DNA from: Nocardioides abyssi
GTDB taxonomy: Bacteria; Actinomycetota; Actinomycetes; Propionibacteriales; Nocardioidaceae
Assembly: GCF_030412915.1 (NCBI RefSeq)
Contig: NZ_JAUHJR010000003.1
Location: 1 to 64,000 of the forward strand
Length of the DNA: 64,000 nt
Direction: 5' to 3'
A program made the position numbers and the translations under genes. The notes under the pieces are model-generated. The model searched no databases, was not told the origin of the DNA, and saw only the letters and a program-made list of their open reading frames with translations. Shown here in pieces: positions 22,183 to 30,526 of this stretch (position 1 is the stretch's first letter; the number at the start of each line of letters is the position of its first letter).

Positions 22183-23168
22183 GAGCGCCGTGCCTTTCCT
22201 CGCCCGAGCTGGACGTAGACCGCGCCGATGACGATGACCGCCTGGACGATCTGCGCGGTCGAGTCGGGGATGTCGTGGAAGATGAGCGTCGCGGTGATCA
22301 GCTGCATCAGCAGCGCACCCGCGATCGTGCCGAGGATCCGCACCTGCCCGCCGGAGAGCGGGGTGCCGCCGATGACCACGGCGGTGATGGCGGAGAGCTC
22401 CATGAGCTGGCCGAGCTTGGTCGGGTCGCTGGCCTGCGACCGGGCGGCCAGCAGGATGCCGGCCATCGCGGCGAGCAGCCCGGAGACGACGTACGTCGTC
22501 ACGAGCACGCGTCGCACCGGCAGCCCGGCCAGGCGCGCGGCCAGCTTGTTGCCGCCGATCGCCACGAGCTGGCGCCCGTAGGTCGAGCGCCGCACGACGA
22601 GCCAGACCACCAGCGAGACGACGGCGGCGATGACCACGACGTAGGGCACGCCCGCGACGTCGCCGGTGCCGAGCGAGACCAGCCCGGGCTCGCGGATGCT
22701 CTTGATCTCGCCGCCGAACAGGTTGGCCACGCCGCGGATCGCCACCATCAGGCCGAGCGTCGCGACGATGGGTTGGACACCCACCACCCCGACGAGCACC
22801 CCGGCGATGAGGCCCACCACGACGCCGGCGACCAGGCCGATGGCGATGGCTCCGACCGAGCCGTAGCCGACGTACAGCGGGATCAGCGCGGCGGCCAGGG
22901 CCATCACGGCGCCGACCGAGAGGTCGATGCCCTCGGTGCCGATCACGAGCGCCATGCCGAGCGCCACGATGACGACCGGGGCGACCTGCACCAGCTGCAG
23001 CCGCAGGGTGCCGGTGCTGACGAAGTTCTCGGTCAGGAAGACGTTGGCGAGCAGGAGGAGGCCGAGGGCGACGAACACGCCGTTGCGGCGCACCCAGTCG
23101 ATGTCGAACCTCGTCCCGGACCGCTCGGAGCGGTCGGCCACGGTGGCCGTCGCGGTGCCGTCACTCAC
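22179..23168 (-). CDS. Sugar ABC transporter permease (YtfT/YjfF type)
   Basis: A 329-residue permease paralogous to its neighbour; probably about ten membrane segments. Marks: VVIVALGMALVIGTEGIDLS near residue 70 and MELSAITAVVIGGTPLSGGQVRI near 250. A charged N-terminus of about 30 residues precedes the first helix. Start GTG is in a GTGA overlap with the ATPase stop. It presumably forms a heterodimeric channel with the next permease, inferred from the YtfQRT-YjfF system. Confidence 0.9.
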   Translation of the reverse strand: MSDGTATATVADRSERSGTRFDIDWVRRNGVFVALGLLLLANVFLTENFVSTGTLRLQLVQVAPVVIVALGMALVIGTEGIDLSVGAVMALAAALIPLYVGYGSVGAIAIGLVAGVVVGLIAGVLVGVVGVQPIVATLGLMVAIRGVANLFGGEIKSIREPGLVSLGTGDVAGVPYVVVIAAVVSLVVWLVVRRSTYGRQLVAIGGNKLAARLAGLPVRRVLVTTYVVSGLLAAMAGILLAARSQASDPTKLGQLMELSAITAVVIGGTPLSGGQVRILGTIAGALLMQLITATLIFHDIPDSTAQIVQAVIVIGAVYVQLGRGKARRS

Positions 23169-24760
23169 GCGTGCTGCCCCTCTGCCTGGGTGGATGTCTG
23201 GGAGTCGGTCTCGCGGTCGCCCGCGAGAGCCGCCAGCAGCTCGCTGCTGCTGAGGTCGGTGCTGTCGAGCTCGGCCTGGACGTGGCCGTCGTGCAGCACG
23301 ACGATCCGGTCGGCGCCCTCGACGAGCTCGTCCATCTCGCTGGAGATGAGCACGACCGCGAGGCCCTGCTCGGCCAGCTCGTCGATGAGCCCCTGGACCT
23401 CGGCCTTGGCGCCGACGTCGATGCCCCGGGTCGGCTCGTCGAGCAGGAAGACCGTCGGCTCGGTGGCCAGCCACCGGGCGATGAGGACCTTCTGCTGGTT
23501 GCCGCCGGAGAGCTCGCGGACCTTCTGGTCCGGGCTCGAGGCCTTGATCCGCAGGCGCTTCATGAAGGTGTCGACGAGCGCGTCGATGCGCGCCTCGGAG
23601 ACGACGCCCGCCCGCGACATGCGCGGCAGGACGGCCAGGGCGATGTTGTCGCGGACCGAGAGGTCCGGGACGATCCCCTCGGCCTTGCGGTCCTCCGAGA
23701 GCAGCGCGATGCCCGAGGCGAGCGCACCGCGCACGGAACCGGTCCGCACCTTGCGCCCCGCGACCGTGACCTCGCCCGAGCGGGCCTTGAGCGCGCCGTA
23801 CACCGCCTTGACCGTCTCGCTGCGGCCCGAGCCGAGCAGGCCCGCCAGGCCGACGACCTCGCCGGGACGCACGGTCAGGTCGACGCCGTGCAGGCGGTTG
23901 GCGACCTCCAGCCCGGAGACCAGCAGGGCCGGCTCGCCGCCCTGAAGGTGGGACGACCCGAACTCGGTGGCGCCCTCGGCGCGCACCTCCTCGATGTCGC
24001 GGCCCAGCATCTTCGCGACCAGGTCGAGGCGGGTCATCTCGGTCATGGGACCGGTGTGGACCCACTCGCCGTCACGCAGGATCGTGACCCGGTCGCACAG
24101 CTCCCACAGCTCGTCGAGCCGGTGGGAGACGAAGACCAGGCCGACACCGCGGTCACGCAGGCCGCGGGCGACGCGGAAGAGCGTGTCGACCTCCGCGGAC
24201 TCCAGCGAGGACGTCGGCTCGTCCATGATCACCACGCGGCTGTCGACCGACATCGCGCGGGCCAGCGCGACCATCTGCTGCGCGCCCAGGCCCAGCCGGC
24301 CCAGCTCGGCGGTCACGTCGATGTCGATGCCCAGCTCGGCCATCAGCTCGCGGGCGCGCCTGTTCATCGCGCCGACGTCGATCAGGCCGAACCGCCGCGG
24401 CTCGCGACCCAGGAAGATGTTGCGCGCCACGCTGAGCAGCGGGACGAGGTTGACCTCCTGGTAGATCGTCGAGATGCCGACGTGCTGGGCGTCGGAAGGA
24501 CGGCGGAAGTGCACCGTCTCGCCGGCGTACCGGACCTCGCCCCCGTCGGGGGTGTAGACGCCGGTGAGGACCTTGATGAGGGTCGACTTGCCCGCGCCGT
24601 TCTCGCCGACGAGCGTGTGGATCTCGCCGGCCCGGAGCTCGAAGTCGACGCCCTTGAGGGCGTGGACGCCGCCGAAGGACTTGGTGACCCCGACCGTCTG
24701 CAGGACGGGGTCACCGACGCCCACGGCGGCCGCGGGGGCCGCGCTGGAGTGCTGGGTCAC
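23165..24760 (-). CDS. Sugar ABC transporter ATPase with two nucleotide-binding domains
   Basis: A 531-residue fused double ATPase of the CUT2 type. Domain 1 has Walker A GENGAGKST near residue 55 and Walker B VVIMDEPTSSLES near 185, with LGAQQMVALARAM in place of a standard LSGGQ. Domain 2 has a degenerate Walker A (AGLLGSGRSETVKAV), a full LSGGNQQKVLIARWL signature and VFLLDEPTRGIDVGAK. That asymmetry is normal for RbsA/YtfR proteins. Start GTG is seven bases after the binding-protein stop. Confidence 0.93.
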   Translation of the reverse strand: MTQHSSAAPAAAVGVGDPVLQTVGVTKSFGGVHALKGVDFELRAGEIHTLVGENGAGKSTLIKVLTGVYTPDGGEVRYAGETVHFRRPSDAQHVGISTIYQEVNLVPLLSVARNIFLGREPRRFGLIDVGAMNRRARELMAELGIDIDVTAELGRLGLGAQQMVALARAMSVDSRVVIMDEPTSSLESAEVDTLFRVARGLRDRGVGLVFVSHRLDELWELCDRVTILRDGEWVHTGPMTEMTRLDLVAKMLGRDIEEVRAEGATEFGSSHLQGGEPALLVSGLEVANRLHGVDLTVRPGEVVGLAGLLGSGRSETVKAVYGALKARSGEVTVAGRKVRTGSVRGALASGIALLSEDRKAEGIVPDLSVRDNIALAVLPRMSRAGVVSEARIDALVDTFMKRLRIKASSPDQKVRELSGGNQQKVLIARWLATEPTVFLLDEPTRGIDVGAKAEVQGLIDELAEQGLAVVLISSEMDELVEGADRIVVLHDGHVQAELDSTDLSSSELLAALAGDRETDSQTSTQAEGQHA

Positions 24761-24767
24761 GAGTCGC

Positions 24768-25847
24768 TCAGAACGCCTTGCCGAGGTCCTGCTCGGCGTT
24801 CTCGGTGGTGTAGGAGTCGTCCTCGATGATGACGTCCTCGGGGATCTCCTCACCGGCGAAGAAGTCCTCGGCGGTCTGGAAGGCCAGCGGGCCGAAGCGC
24901 GGGTTGGACTCGATGACGGCGTTGATGTCGCCGTCGACGATCGCCTGGACCGCGTTGCGGGTGCCGTCGATGGAGACGATCTTGATGTCCTCGCCCGGGT
25001 CCTTGCCCGCGGCCCGGACGGCCGTGACCGCGCCGAGCGCCATCTCGTCGTTGTGGGCGTAGATGGCGGTGATCTCCGGGTTGGACTGCAGCAGCTGCTC
25101 GGTGACCGACTGGCCCTCGTCGCGGGCGAAGTTCGCGGTCTGCTCGGCGATGATCTCGAGGTCGGGGTACTTCTCCTCGACCCGGTCCTTGAAGCCCGCG
25201 TTGCGCTCGTCGGTGACGTTGTTGCCCGAGGAGCCGAGCAGGACCGCGACCTTGGCCTCGCCGTCCGTGGCGGTGGCGAGCTCGTCGGCCGCGCGCTGGC
25301 CCTGGTCGTAGAAGTCCGAGCCGAGGAAGGCGACGTAGTCCGAGCAGGGCTCGTTGGTGACCTTGCGGTCGATGGTGAGGACCGGGACGCCCTTCTTCTT
25401 CGCCGCGGCGAGCGCCGGGTCGAGGCCGTCGGAGTTGACCGGCGCGACGATGAGGAACTGGGCGCCCTGGTTGAGCATGTCCTGGATGTCGGCGATCTGC
25501 TTGGGCAGCTCGGCGTTGGCGTTGGTGGTGATGAGCTTCTTGACGCCCACCTCCTGCGCGGCGGCCTTGATCGACTCGGTCTCCGCGGCGCGGAAGGCGG
25601 CAGTGTCCGGCTCGGACTGGGAGAAGCCGACGACGGCGTTCTTCAGGTCCAGCTTCTCGGCGCCGTACTTCTCCAGCGTGCAGCCGGGACCCGAGTTCTC
25701 GGTCTCCTTGACGACCTGCTCGTCGTTGCCGCTGCCCGGGTCCGAGGCGGTGTCGTCGCCGGAGTTGGTGCACCCCGACAGCGCCAGGCCGGCTGCGGCG
25801 ACCGCAGCGAGGGACCTCCACGCGGCGGTGGACTTCTTGCTCGTCAT
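24768..25847 (-). CDS. Sugar-binding lipoprotein (YtfQ-like)
   Basis: A 359-residue solute-binding lipoprotein with lipobox LALSGC (cysteine about residue 26). The mature domain shares YtfQ features: VVGFSQ...FRAAETESIKAAAQ, FLIVAPVNSDGLDPALAAAKKKGVPVLTIDR and YAHNDEMALGAVTAVRAAGKDPG...VSIDG. E. coli YtfQ binds galactofuranose, so a galactose-like furanose is the best guess. A GAGGAG Shine-Dalgarno precedes the ATG. It is first of the four-gene import operon, divergent from the DeoR regulator. Confidence 0.92.
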   Translation of the reverse strand: MTSKKSTAAWRSLAAVAAAGLALSGCTNSGDDTASDPGSGNDEQVVKETENSGPGCTLEKYGAEKLDLKNAVVGFSQSEPDTAAFRAAETESIKAAAQEVGVKKLITTNANAELPKQIADIQDMLNQGAQFLIVAPVNSDGLDPALAAAKKKGVPVLTIDRKVTNEPCSDYVAFLGSDFYDQGQRAADELATATDGEAKVAVLLGSSGNNVTDERNAGFKDRVEEKYPDLEIIAEQTANFARDEGQSVTEQLLQSNPEITAIYAHNDEMALGAVTAVRAAGKDPGEDIKIVSIDGTRNAVQAIVDGDINAVIESNPRFGPLAFQTAEDFFAGEEIPEDVIIEDDSYTTENAEQDLGKAF

Positions 25848-26162
25848 AACTGCTCCTCGAAGTGGTCGGTGCGGCCTGCGCGGGATCGCGTGAGATCGCC
25901 GTCACAGCCTCGGACAAGCAAACATGACCGCACACGAAAGCGCAACGGCCTGAGCCAAGTTCACCCGAACGCACACCGAACGCGCCGCACCGCTCGACGC
26001 GATCGTGCGTCATGGCGTAACGTCCCGCCTGGAAAGTGGGCTGCGACACACCAGCACACCGGTGATCCGCACACGTGCGAACGCACACCACATTCGAACA
26101 TCGCGACATCCAAACTGCCGACCCGCCGTCCGCAGCACCCGGGACGGCTCGAGAGGGGCTCC
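25848..26162. promoter_or_regulatory. Divergent control region of the sugar importer and DeoR regulator
   Basis: A 315-base intergenic stretch with no gene. The 12-base word CGAACGCACACC occurs twice (25966-25977 and 26078-26089), and shorter GAACGC or CGAACA words surround both. The two copies face the importer and the regulator respectively, so they are candidate DeoR operators. No convincing -35/-10 pair was identified for either direction. Confidence 0.6.
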
Positions 26163-26987
26163 ATGCTTGCCGCCGAGCGCCAAGCGCGCATCCTGCAGGA
26201 GGTCGAGCACCTCGGGGCCGTCCGCGTGAGCCAGCTGGCGCGGCTCCTCGAGGTCTCCGAGATGACCATCCGCCGCGACCTGGACAACCTGGCCGCCAAG
26301 GGCAGCATCGAGAAGGTCCACGGCGGCGCCACGGTCGCGGGCGGCACCCGGCCGAGCACCGACGAGCCCGGGTTCGAGGCGAAGTGGGCGCAGGAGACGG
26401 CCGAGAAGGAGGCGATCGCCGCCGCGGCCGCCGCGATGGTGCGCCCGGGCTCCGCGGTGGGGCTCTCCGCCGGCACCACCACCTGGACGCTGGCCCACCA
26501 CCTGCGCTCGATCCCGGGGCTCACGGTCGTCACCAACTCCATGCGGGTCGCCGACGTCCTGCACAAGACGCCCGGCGGCGCACCGAACGTCGTGCTCACC
26601 GGCGGGGTGCGCACCCCCTCCGACGCCCTCGTCGGCCCGGTCGCCGTCTCGTCGCTGCGGCTGCTCCACCTCGACCTCGTCTTCCTCGGCGTGCACGGGA
26701 TCCACCCGCGGGCGGGCTTCACCACGCCGAACCTCCTCGAGGCCGACACCGACCAGGCGCTGGTCGCCGCGGGCCAGCGGCTCGTGGTGCTGGCCGACCA
26801 CACCAAGTGGGGGATGATCGGGATCAGCACCATCGCCCCGCTGGACCGGGCCGACGTCGTCGTGACCGACGACGGGCTCCACGAGGACGGGCGCGCCACG
26901 GTCCGCGAGCTCGGGGTCGAGCTCGTCGTCGCCCCGGTCACCGGCGTCGAGCCGGGCCGGGCCCGCGACGCGGCGGGCGTCTCGTGA
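26163..26987 (+). CDS. DeoR-family sugar regulator
   Basis: A 274-residue repressor. The N-terminal winged helix has RQARILQEVEHLGAVRVSQL and VSEMTIRRDLDNLAAKG, the DeoR signature, ending in KVHGGATV. The C-terminal DeoRC/isomerase-like sensor has SAGTTTWTLAHHL near residue 100 and VVLADHTKWGMIG near 205. These proteins usually sense a phosphorylated sugar. It is cotranscribed with a mutarotase and divergent from the sugar importer, so it most likely regulates both. Start ATG follows GAGAGG. Confidence 0.92.
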   Translation: MLAAERQARILQEVEHLGAVRVSQLARLLEVSEMTIRRDLDNLAAKGSIEKVHGGATVAGGTRPSTDEPGFEAKWAQETAEKEAIAAAAAAMVRPGSAVGLSAGTTTWTLAHHLRSIPGLTVVTNSMRVADVLHKTPGGAPNVVLTGGVRTPSDALVGPVAVSSLRLLHLDLVFLGVHGIHPRAGFTTPNLLEADTDQALVAAGQRLVVLADHTKWGMIGISTIAPLDRADVVVTDDGLHEDGRATVRELGVELVVAPVTGVEPGRARDAAGVS

Positions 26988-27904
26988 GCCGGGGTGGGGC
27001 GGAGCACGTCCTGAGCCACGGCGACTACCGCGCCGTCGCGACCACGATCGGCGGCGGGCTGCGCACGCTGCGCCACCACGACCGCGACCTGGTCCGGCCG
27101 TACGCCGCGGACGAGGTGCGCCCGCGCTTCCGCGGCTCGGTGCTGCTCCCCTGGCCCAACCGGGTCGCCGACGGCCGCTACCGCTCCGGCGGCGAGGAGC
27201 ACCAGCTGCCGCTCACCGAGCCCGAGCGCGGGAACGCCCTGCACGGGCTGGTCTGTTGGGTCCGCTTCGAGGTCGTCGAGCAGTCCCCCTCGTCGATCAC
27301 CTTCGCCCACGCGCTCGTGCCCCAGCAGGGCTACCCGTTCGAGCTCGACGTGCGGGTCCGCCACGCGCTCGCCGACGACGGCCTGACGACCACCGTCACC
27401 ACGCGGAACACCGGGGCGACGGACGCGCCGTACGGCGTCGCGCCGCACCCGTACCTCGTCGCCGGGCCCGGCCCGGTGGACGGCTGGACGCTGCGGCTGC
27501 CCGTCGCCGAGGTGCTGGAGGTGACCCCCGACCGGCTGCTGCCGCTGGACCGCTCCCCCGTCGTCGGGACCGACCGCGACTTCCGCACCGCCCGGCCGAT
27601 CGCCGGCACCGAGCTCGACCACGCCTTCACCGGCGTCGTCGCCGACGACGACGGCCGCGCGCGGGTCGAGCTGCACGACGACGCCGGCGCGGGCGTCGTG
27701 TGCACCTGGGACCCGGCCGTCCTGCCGTGGCTGCAGGTACACACCGGGGACCTGCCGCTCGAGCCGGACAACCACCGCCGCGGCCTCGCCGTCGAGCCGA
27801 TGACCTGCCCGCCCGACGCGTTCAACAGCGGCGAGGACCTCGTGGTGCTCGCGCCCGGCGAGGAGCACGTCGCCGCGTGGACGATCGGCGCCCTCACCGG
27901 GTAG
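26984..27904 (+). CDS. Aldose 1-epimerase family protein
   Basis: A 306-residue galactose-mutarotase-fold protein that likely interconverts anomers of the imported sugar. SVLLPWPNRVADGRY near residue 48, NALHGLVCW near 80 (catalytic histidine), GVAPHPYLV near 148 (second histidine) and the C-terminal AVEPMTCPPDAF are diagnostic. It starts GTG within the regulator stop (GTGA). A paralogue with the same motifs is at 41711-42628. Confidence 0.9.
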   Translation: MSRGGAEHVLSHGDYRAVATTIGGGLRTLRHHDRDLVRPYAADEVRPRFRGSVLLPWPNRVADGRYRSGGEEHQLPLTEPERGNALHGLVCWVRFEVVEQSPSSITFAHALVPQQGYPFELDVRVRHALADDGLTTTVTTRNTGATDAPYGVAPHPYLVAGPGPVDGWTLRLPVAEVLEVTPDRLLPLDRSPVVGTDRDFRTARPIAGTELDHAFTGVVADDDGRARVELHDDAGAGVVCTWDPAVLPWLQVHTGDLPLEPDNHRRGLAVEPMTCPPDAFNSGEDLVVLAPGEEHVAAWTIGALTG

Positions 27905-27929
27905 TCGCGCCCTGGCGCCGCTCCTGGTC

Positions 27930-28982
27930 TCAGCCCTCGCCGGGCCAGGTGGTGACCAGGCACGCGCCGCCGCCCGGGGCGTCGCCGATGGTGACGGTGC
28001 CGCCGTGGGCGCGGACCAGCCCGTGGACGAGGTAGAGCCCGAGCCCGGAGCCGCCGCGGGCGCCGCCCTTCCAGAACTTCGTGAACACCCGCCGGCGCAT
28101 CTCCTCGGGGATGCCCGTGCCCTCGTCCTCGACGGTGATCCGCACCCCCGGCGGGTCGGTCTCGTGCCCCTCGGGGACCGCCTCGAGGAGCACCCGGACG
28201 GTGCCGTCGCCGTGGCGCACACCGTTCTCGACCAGGTTGGTGACGACCTGGGTGAACTTGTCGGGGTCGACGAGCACCGGTGGCAGGGCGGCCCCACCGT
28301 CGGCCCCGAGGTCGAGCTCGATCGTGCGGGCGGTGCCGGCACGCACCGACTCCACGATCCGGGTGACCAGCACGGCGGCGTCCGAGGGACGCGGGTAGAG
28401 CTGGAGCCGGCCGGTGTCGATCCGGGCCACGTCCAGCAGCTCGGCGATGAGCCGGGTCAGCCGGTCGGAGTCGGCGCTGACGGTGGTCAGCATCAGCTTC
28501 TTCTGCTCGTCGGTGAGCTTGTCCCAGCGGTTCAGCAGGGCCTGGACGAAGCCCTTGACGCCGGTCAGCGGCGAGCGCAGCTCGTGGGCGACGGTCGCGA
28601 CCAGGTCGGACCGCTCCCGGTCGAGCCGGGCGCGGCCGCGACCGGACCGCAGCGTGACCGCCACCCGACGCACCGGCCCCGAGCGCACGTCACGGTGCAG
28701 CCGGGCGGCGACGAGCACCTCCGTGCCGTCCGGGAGCAGCCAGGACTGCTCGGGCACCGCGCTGCGCGTGGCGATGCCGGCGTACGGCGTCGTGCAGGCC
28801 GCCCACGCCCGGCCGTCCTGGTCGCGCAGCGCGAGCACCTCGGCGAGCGGGCGCCCCACCGCGTCGTCGGGCGCGACGCCGAGCATCCGACCGGCCGGCG
28901 CGGAGACGAGCACCACGCGCTGGTCGGCGTCGGCGACCACGACGCCGTCGGGCAGGGAGTCGGCGAGCTCCTGGGCGTCCAC
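27930..28982 (-). CDS. Soluble PAS sensor histidine kinase
   Basis: A 350-residue kinase with no membrane segment. A PAS domain (about 1-115) is followed by HisKA with phosphoacceptor VAHELRSPLTGVKGF (about 130) and HATPase_c with N-box VVTNLVENGVRHG, G1 VEDEGTGIP and G2 GGSGLGLYLVHGLV. A cytoplasmic redox, light or ligand sensor is likely. I start at GTG 28982 and not at 28991 because TAGGGT sits seven bases upstream of 28982, as in the window's other leaderless genes, and would overlap the earlier GTG. No response regulator is adjacent. Confidence 0.88.
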   Translation of the reverse strand: MDAQELADSLPDGVVVADADQRVVLVSAPAGRMLGVAPDDAVGRPLAEVLALRDQDGRAWAACTTPYAGIATRSAVPEQSWLLPDGTEVLVAARLHRDVRSGPVRRVAVTLRSGRGRARLDRERSDLVATVAHELRSPLTGVKGFVQALLNRWDKLTDEQKKLMLTTVSADSDRLTRLIAELLDVARIDTGRLQLYPRPSDAAVLVTRIVESVRAGTARTIELDLGADGGAALPPVLVDPDKFTQVVTNLVENGVRHGDGTVRVLLEAVPEGHETDPPGVRITVEDEGTGIPEEMRRRVFTKFWKGGARGGSGLGLYLVHGLVRAHGGTVTIGDAPGGGACLVTTWPGEG

Positions 28983-28989
28983 GCCCGCC

Positions 28990-28995
28990 ACCCTA
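28990..28995 (-). promoter_or_regulatory. -10 element of the soluble kinase
   Basis: Minus-strand TAGGGT, seven bases before GTG 28982, consistent with leaderless transcription. It decides the start codon for this gene. Confidence 0.5.
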
Positions 28996-29010
28996 GGCCC
29001 GCGCAGCGGA

Positions 29011-29328
29011 TCAGGGCCGCGGGTCGGTCCGCGTCCAGCGCTTCTCGTCCCGCCGGTGCCCGGTGGCGGCCAGGCAGCGGCGGCACACCGAGGTCACCCG
29101 GTCGGCGTCGCGACCGGTCGCCGGCTGCACGTCGGCCCACTCCACGTGGGAGAACCGGCCGAGCCGGGCCTTCTCGACCGGCACGCCGCACAGCGTCTGG
29201 TTGGTGCCCAGAAGCCACGCGTGCACCTCGCCGGCGGGCGTGCGGAAGCCGTCGGGATCGGTCCAGGAGTCCGTCGCCGCCACCATCGTGCGCATGACCG
29301 GCGGGTGCCCGGGCCGCGGCGGCGGCAT
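29011..29328 (-). CDS. Small conserved cysteine protein of unknown function
   Basis: A 105-residue hypothetical protein. The recognisable core is VHAWLLGTNQTLCGVPV and SVCRRCLAATGHR, where a CG and a CxxC about 37 residues apart could hold a zinc ion. Similar short proteins occur in other actinobacteria, from memory only. The start is uncertain: ATG 29328 has GAGGTGAG about 11 bases upstream, and ATG 29295 is the alternative (94 residues). It lies between the kinase and the lipoprotein on the same strand. Confidence 0.6.
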   Translation of the reverse strand: MPPPRPGHPPVMRTMVAATDSWTDPDGFRTPAGEVHAWLLGTNQTLCGVPVEKARLGRFSHVEWADVQPATGRDADRVTSVCRRCLAATGHRRDEKRWTRTDPRP

Positions 29329-29346
29329 ACCGCCGAGCGGCTCACC

Positions 29347-30420
29347 TCACCGCGCGAGGTACGCCGCGGACTCGGCCGACCACGTGCGCCCCAGCCGGTC
29401 CGGGCCGGGCGCGCGGCCACCGACCGCGACCGCCACGAGGTCGTCCCCGCGGCCGTCCGTGACGGCCACCCGGGTGCCGTCCGGCAGGTCGCGGACCGCG
29501 TCGAGCACCGGGCGCACCAGCGGCCAGACGCGGTCACCCCAGGCCTGCGTGGTGAGCCGCCGGGGGGCCGGGTGCGGGGACAGCGCGAGGTCCAGCACGA
29601 CGCGCGGAGGACCGTCGTCCCGGGTGAGGGCGAGCCCGGACGGGAGCACGGCCCCCGTCCGCGGCCAGGCGTCGACCGCGTCCGCGAGCGCGTCCCATGC
29701 CTCCGTCGCGGCGGCGTCGATGCCGTCGGCGAGGGTCACCTCGAGCCGGCCCGGGCCGCCGTCCTCGGCAGGGAGCAACCCGCCGTCGGAGGCGCGGACC
29801 GAGACCTGGTCGACGTCCGCGAGCACCGGGTCGGCCGCCAGCGCGTCGAGCACCCGCCCGACCGCCTCGGGGTCGGGGGCCGGGTCGCCCAGCGACACCA
29901 CCAGCCGCGGCCCGGACGTGGCTGCACCCGGGTCGTCGGCTGTCGTGACGGCGACCGCGCCGTCCTCGACGGCGGCGGCCCCCGCGACGAGCAGCCCGGC
30001 CCACCGGTCGGCCGCCTCGGGCTCCGGCACGTCCCAGATGCCGTCGACCTCGGCGCCGCTCGGGCCGGGCAGCGACTCGGTCGTCCCGGACCCCAGGTGC
30101 ACCTCCGCGCGATCGGTGTCGGCGCCCGCGAGGGCGCGCAGGACCTCGGCCACCTGAGCGGTGCTGGCGTCCGGGGCGAGGTCCACGACCACCTGCCGGA
30201 CGAACAGGTCCGCCTCGACCTCCTCCTCGCCCACCCGGACGTCGTCGACGCCGTCGAGCGCGGCCAGCTCCGCAGCCAGGGAGTCCTGGGCCCCGCCCGT
30301 GCCCCCGCCCGTGCCCCCGCCCGTGCCGCCGCCGTCCTGGCCGCAGCCGGTCACCAGCACCGCCAGGACGGCCAGCACGGTCGCCAGGAGGAGGGCCGCG
30401 GCCGAACGGGTACGTCGCAC
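29347..30420 (-). CDS. Putative lipoprotein of unknown function
   Basis: A 357-residue protein with a classic lipoprotein signal peptide: RRTRSAAALLLATVLAVLAV then LVTGC. I choose GTG 30420 because it gives a short basic n-region; the longer frame to 30456 adds 12 residues that do not fit. After the cysteine comes a low-complexity GGGTGGGTGGGTGG linker, then a repetitive alpha/beta region (VDLAPDASTAQVAEVLRALAG, VSLGDPAPDPEAVGRVLDALA) suggesting two or more tandem ferredoxin-like modules. I do not recognise a family. It is divergent from the type VII-like propeller gene. Confidence 0.75.
   Translation of the reverse strand: MRRTRSAAALLLATVLAVLAVLVTGCGQDGGGTGGGTGGGTGGAQDSLAAELAALDGVDDVRVGEEEVEADLFVRQVVVDLAPDASTAQVAEVLRALAGADTDRAEVHLGSGTTESLPGPSGAEVDGIWDVPEPEAADRWAGLLVAGAAAVEDGAVAVTTADDPGAATSGPRLVVSLGDPAPDPEAVGRVLDALAADPVLADVDQVSVRASDGGLLPAEDGGPGRLEVTLADGIDAAATEAWDALADAVDAWPRTGAVLPSGLALTRDDGPPRVVLDLALSPHPAPRRLTTQAWGDRVWPLVRPVLDAVRDLPDGTRVAVTDGRGDDLVAVAVGGRAPGPDRLGRTWSAESAAYLAR
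30293..30333. repeat. 12-bp tandem repeat in a lipoprotein linker
   Basis: About three copies of a 12-base unit (CGCCCGTGCCCC on the plus strand) encode the GGGT repeats after the lipobox cysteine. The repeat keeps the frame, so copy-number change would alter only the linker length. Confidence 0.85.
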
Positions 30421-30526
30421 GCCTGCCGGTCTACCCGCCGCGACCACGCGGTACACACCCGGGCCCGGCGCGCACCGCGCGGTGACCGAGGTTTGCCGTG
30501 CCGGTGCGCTGGGGCATCACGGCTGC

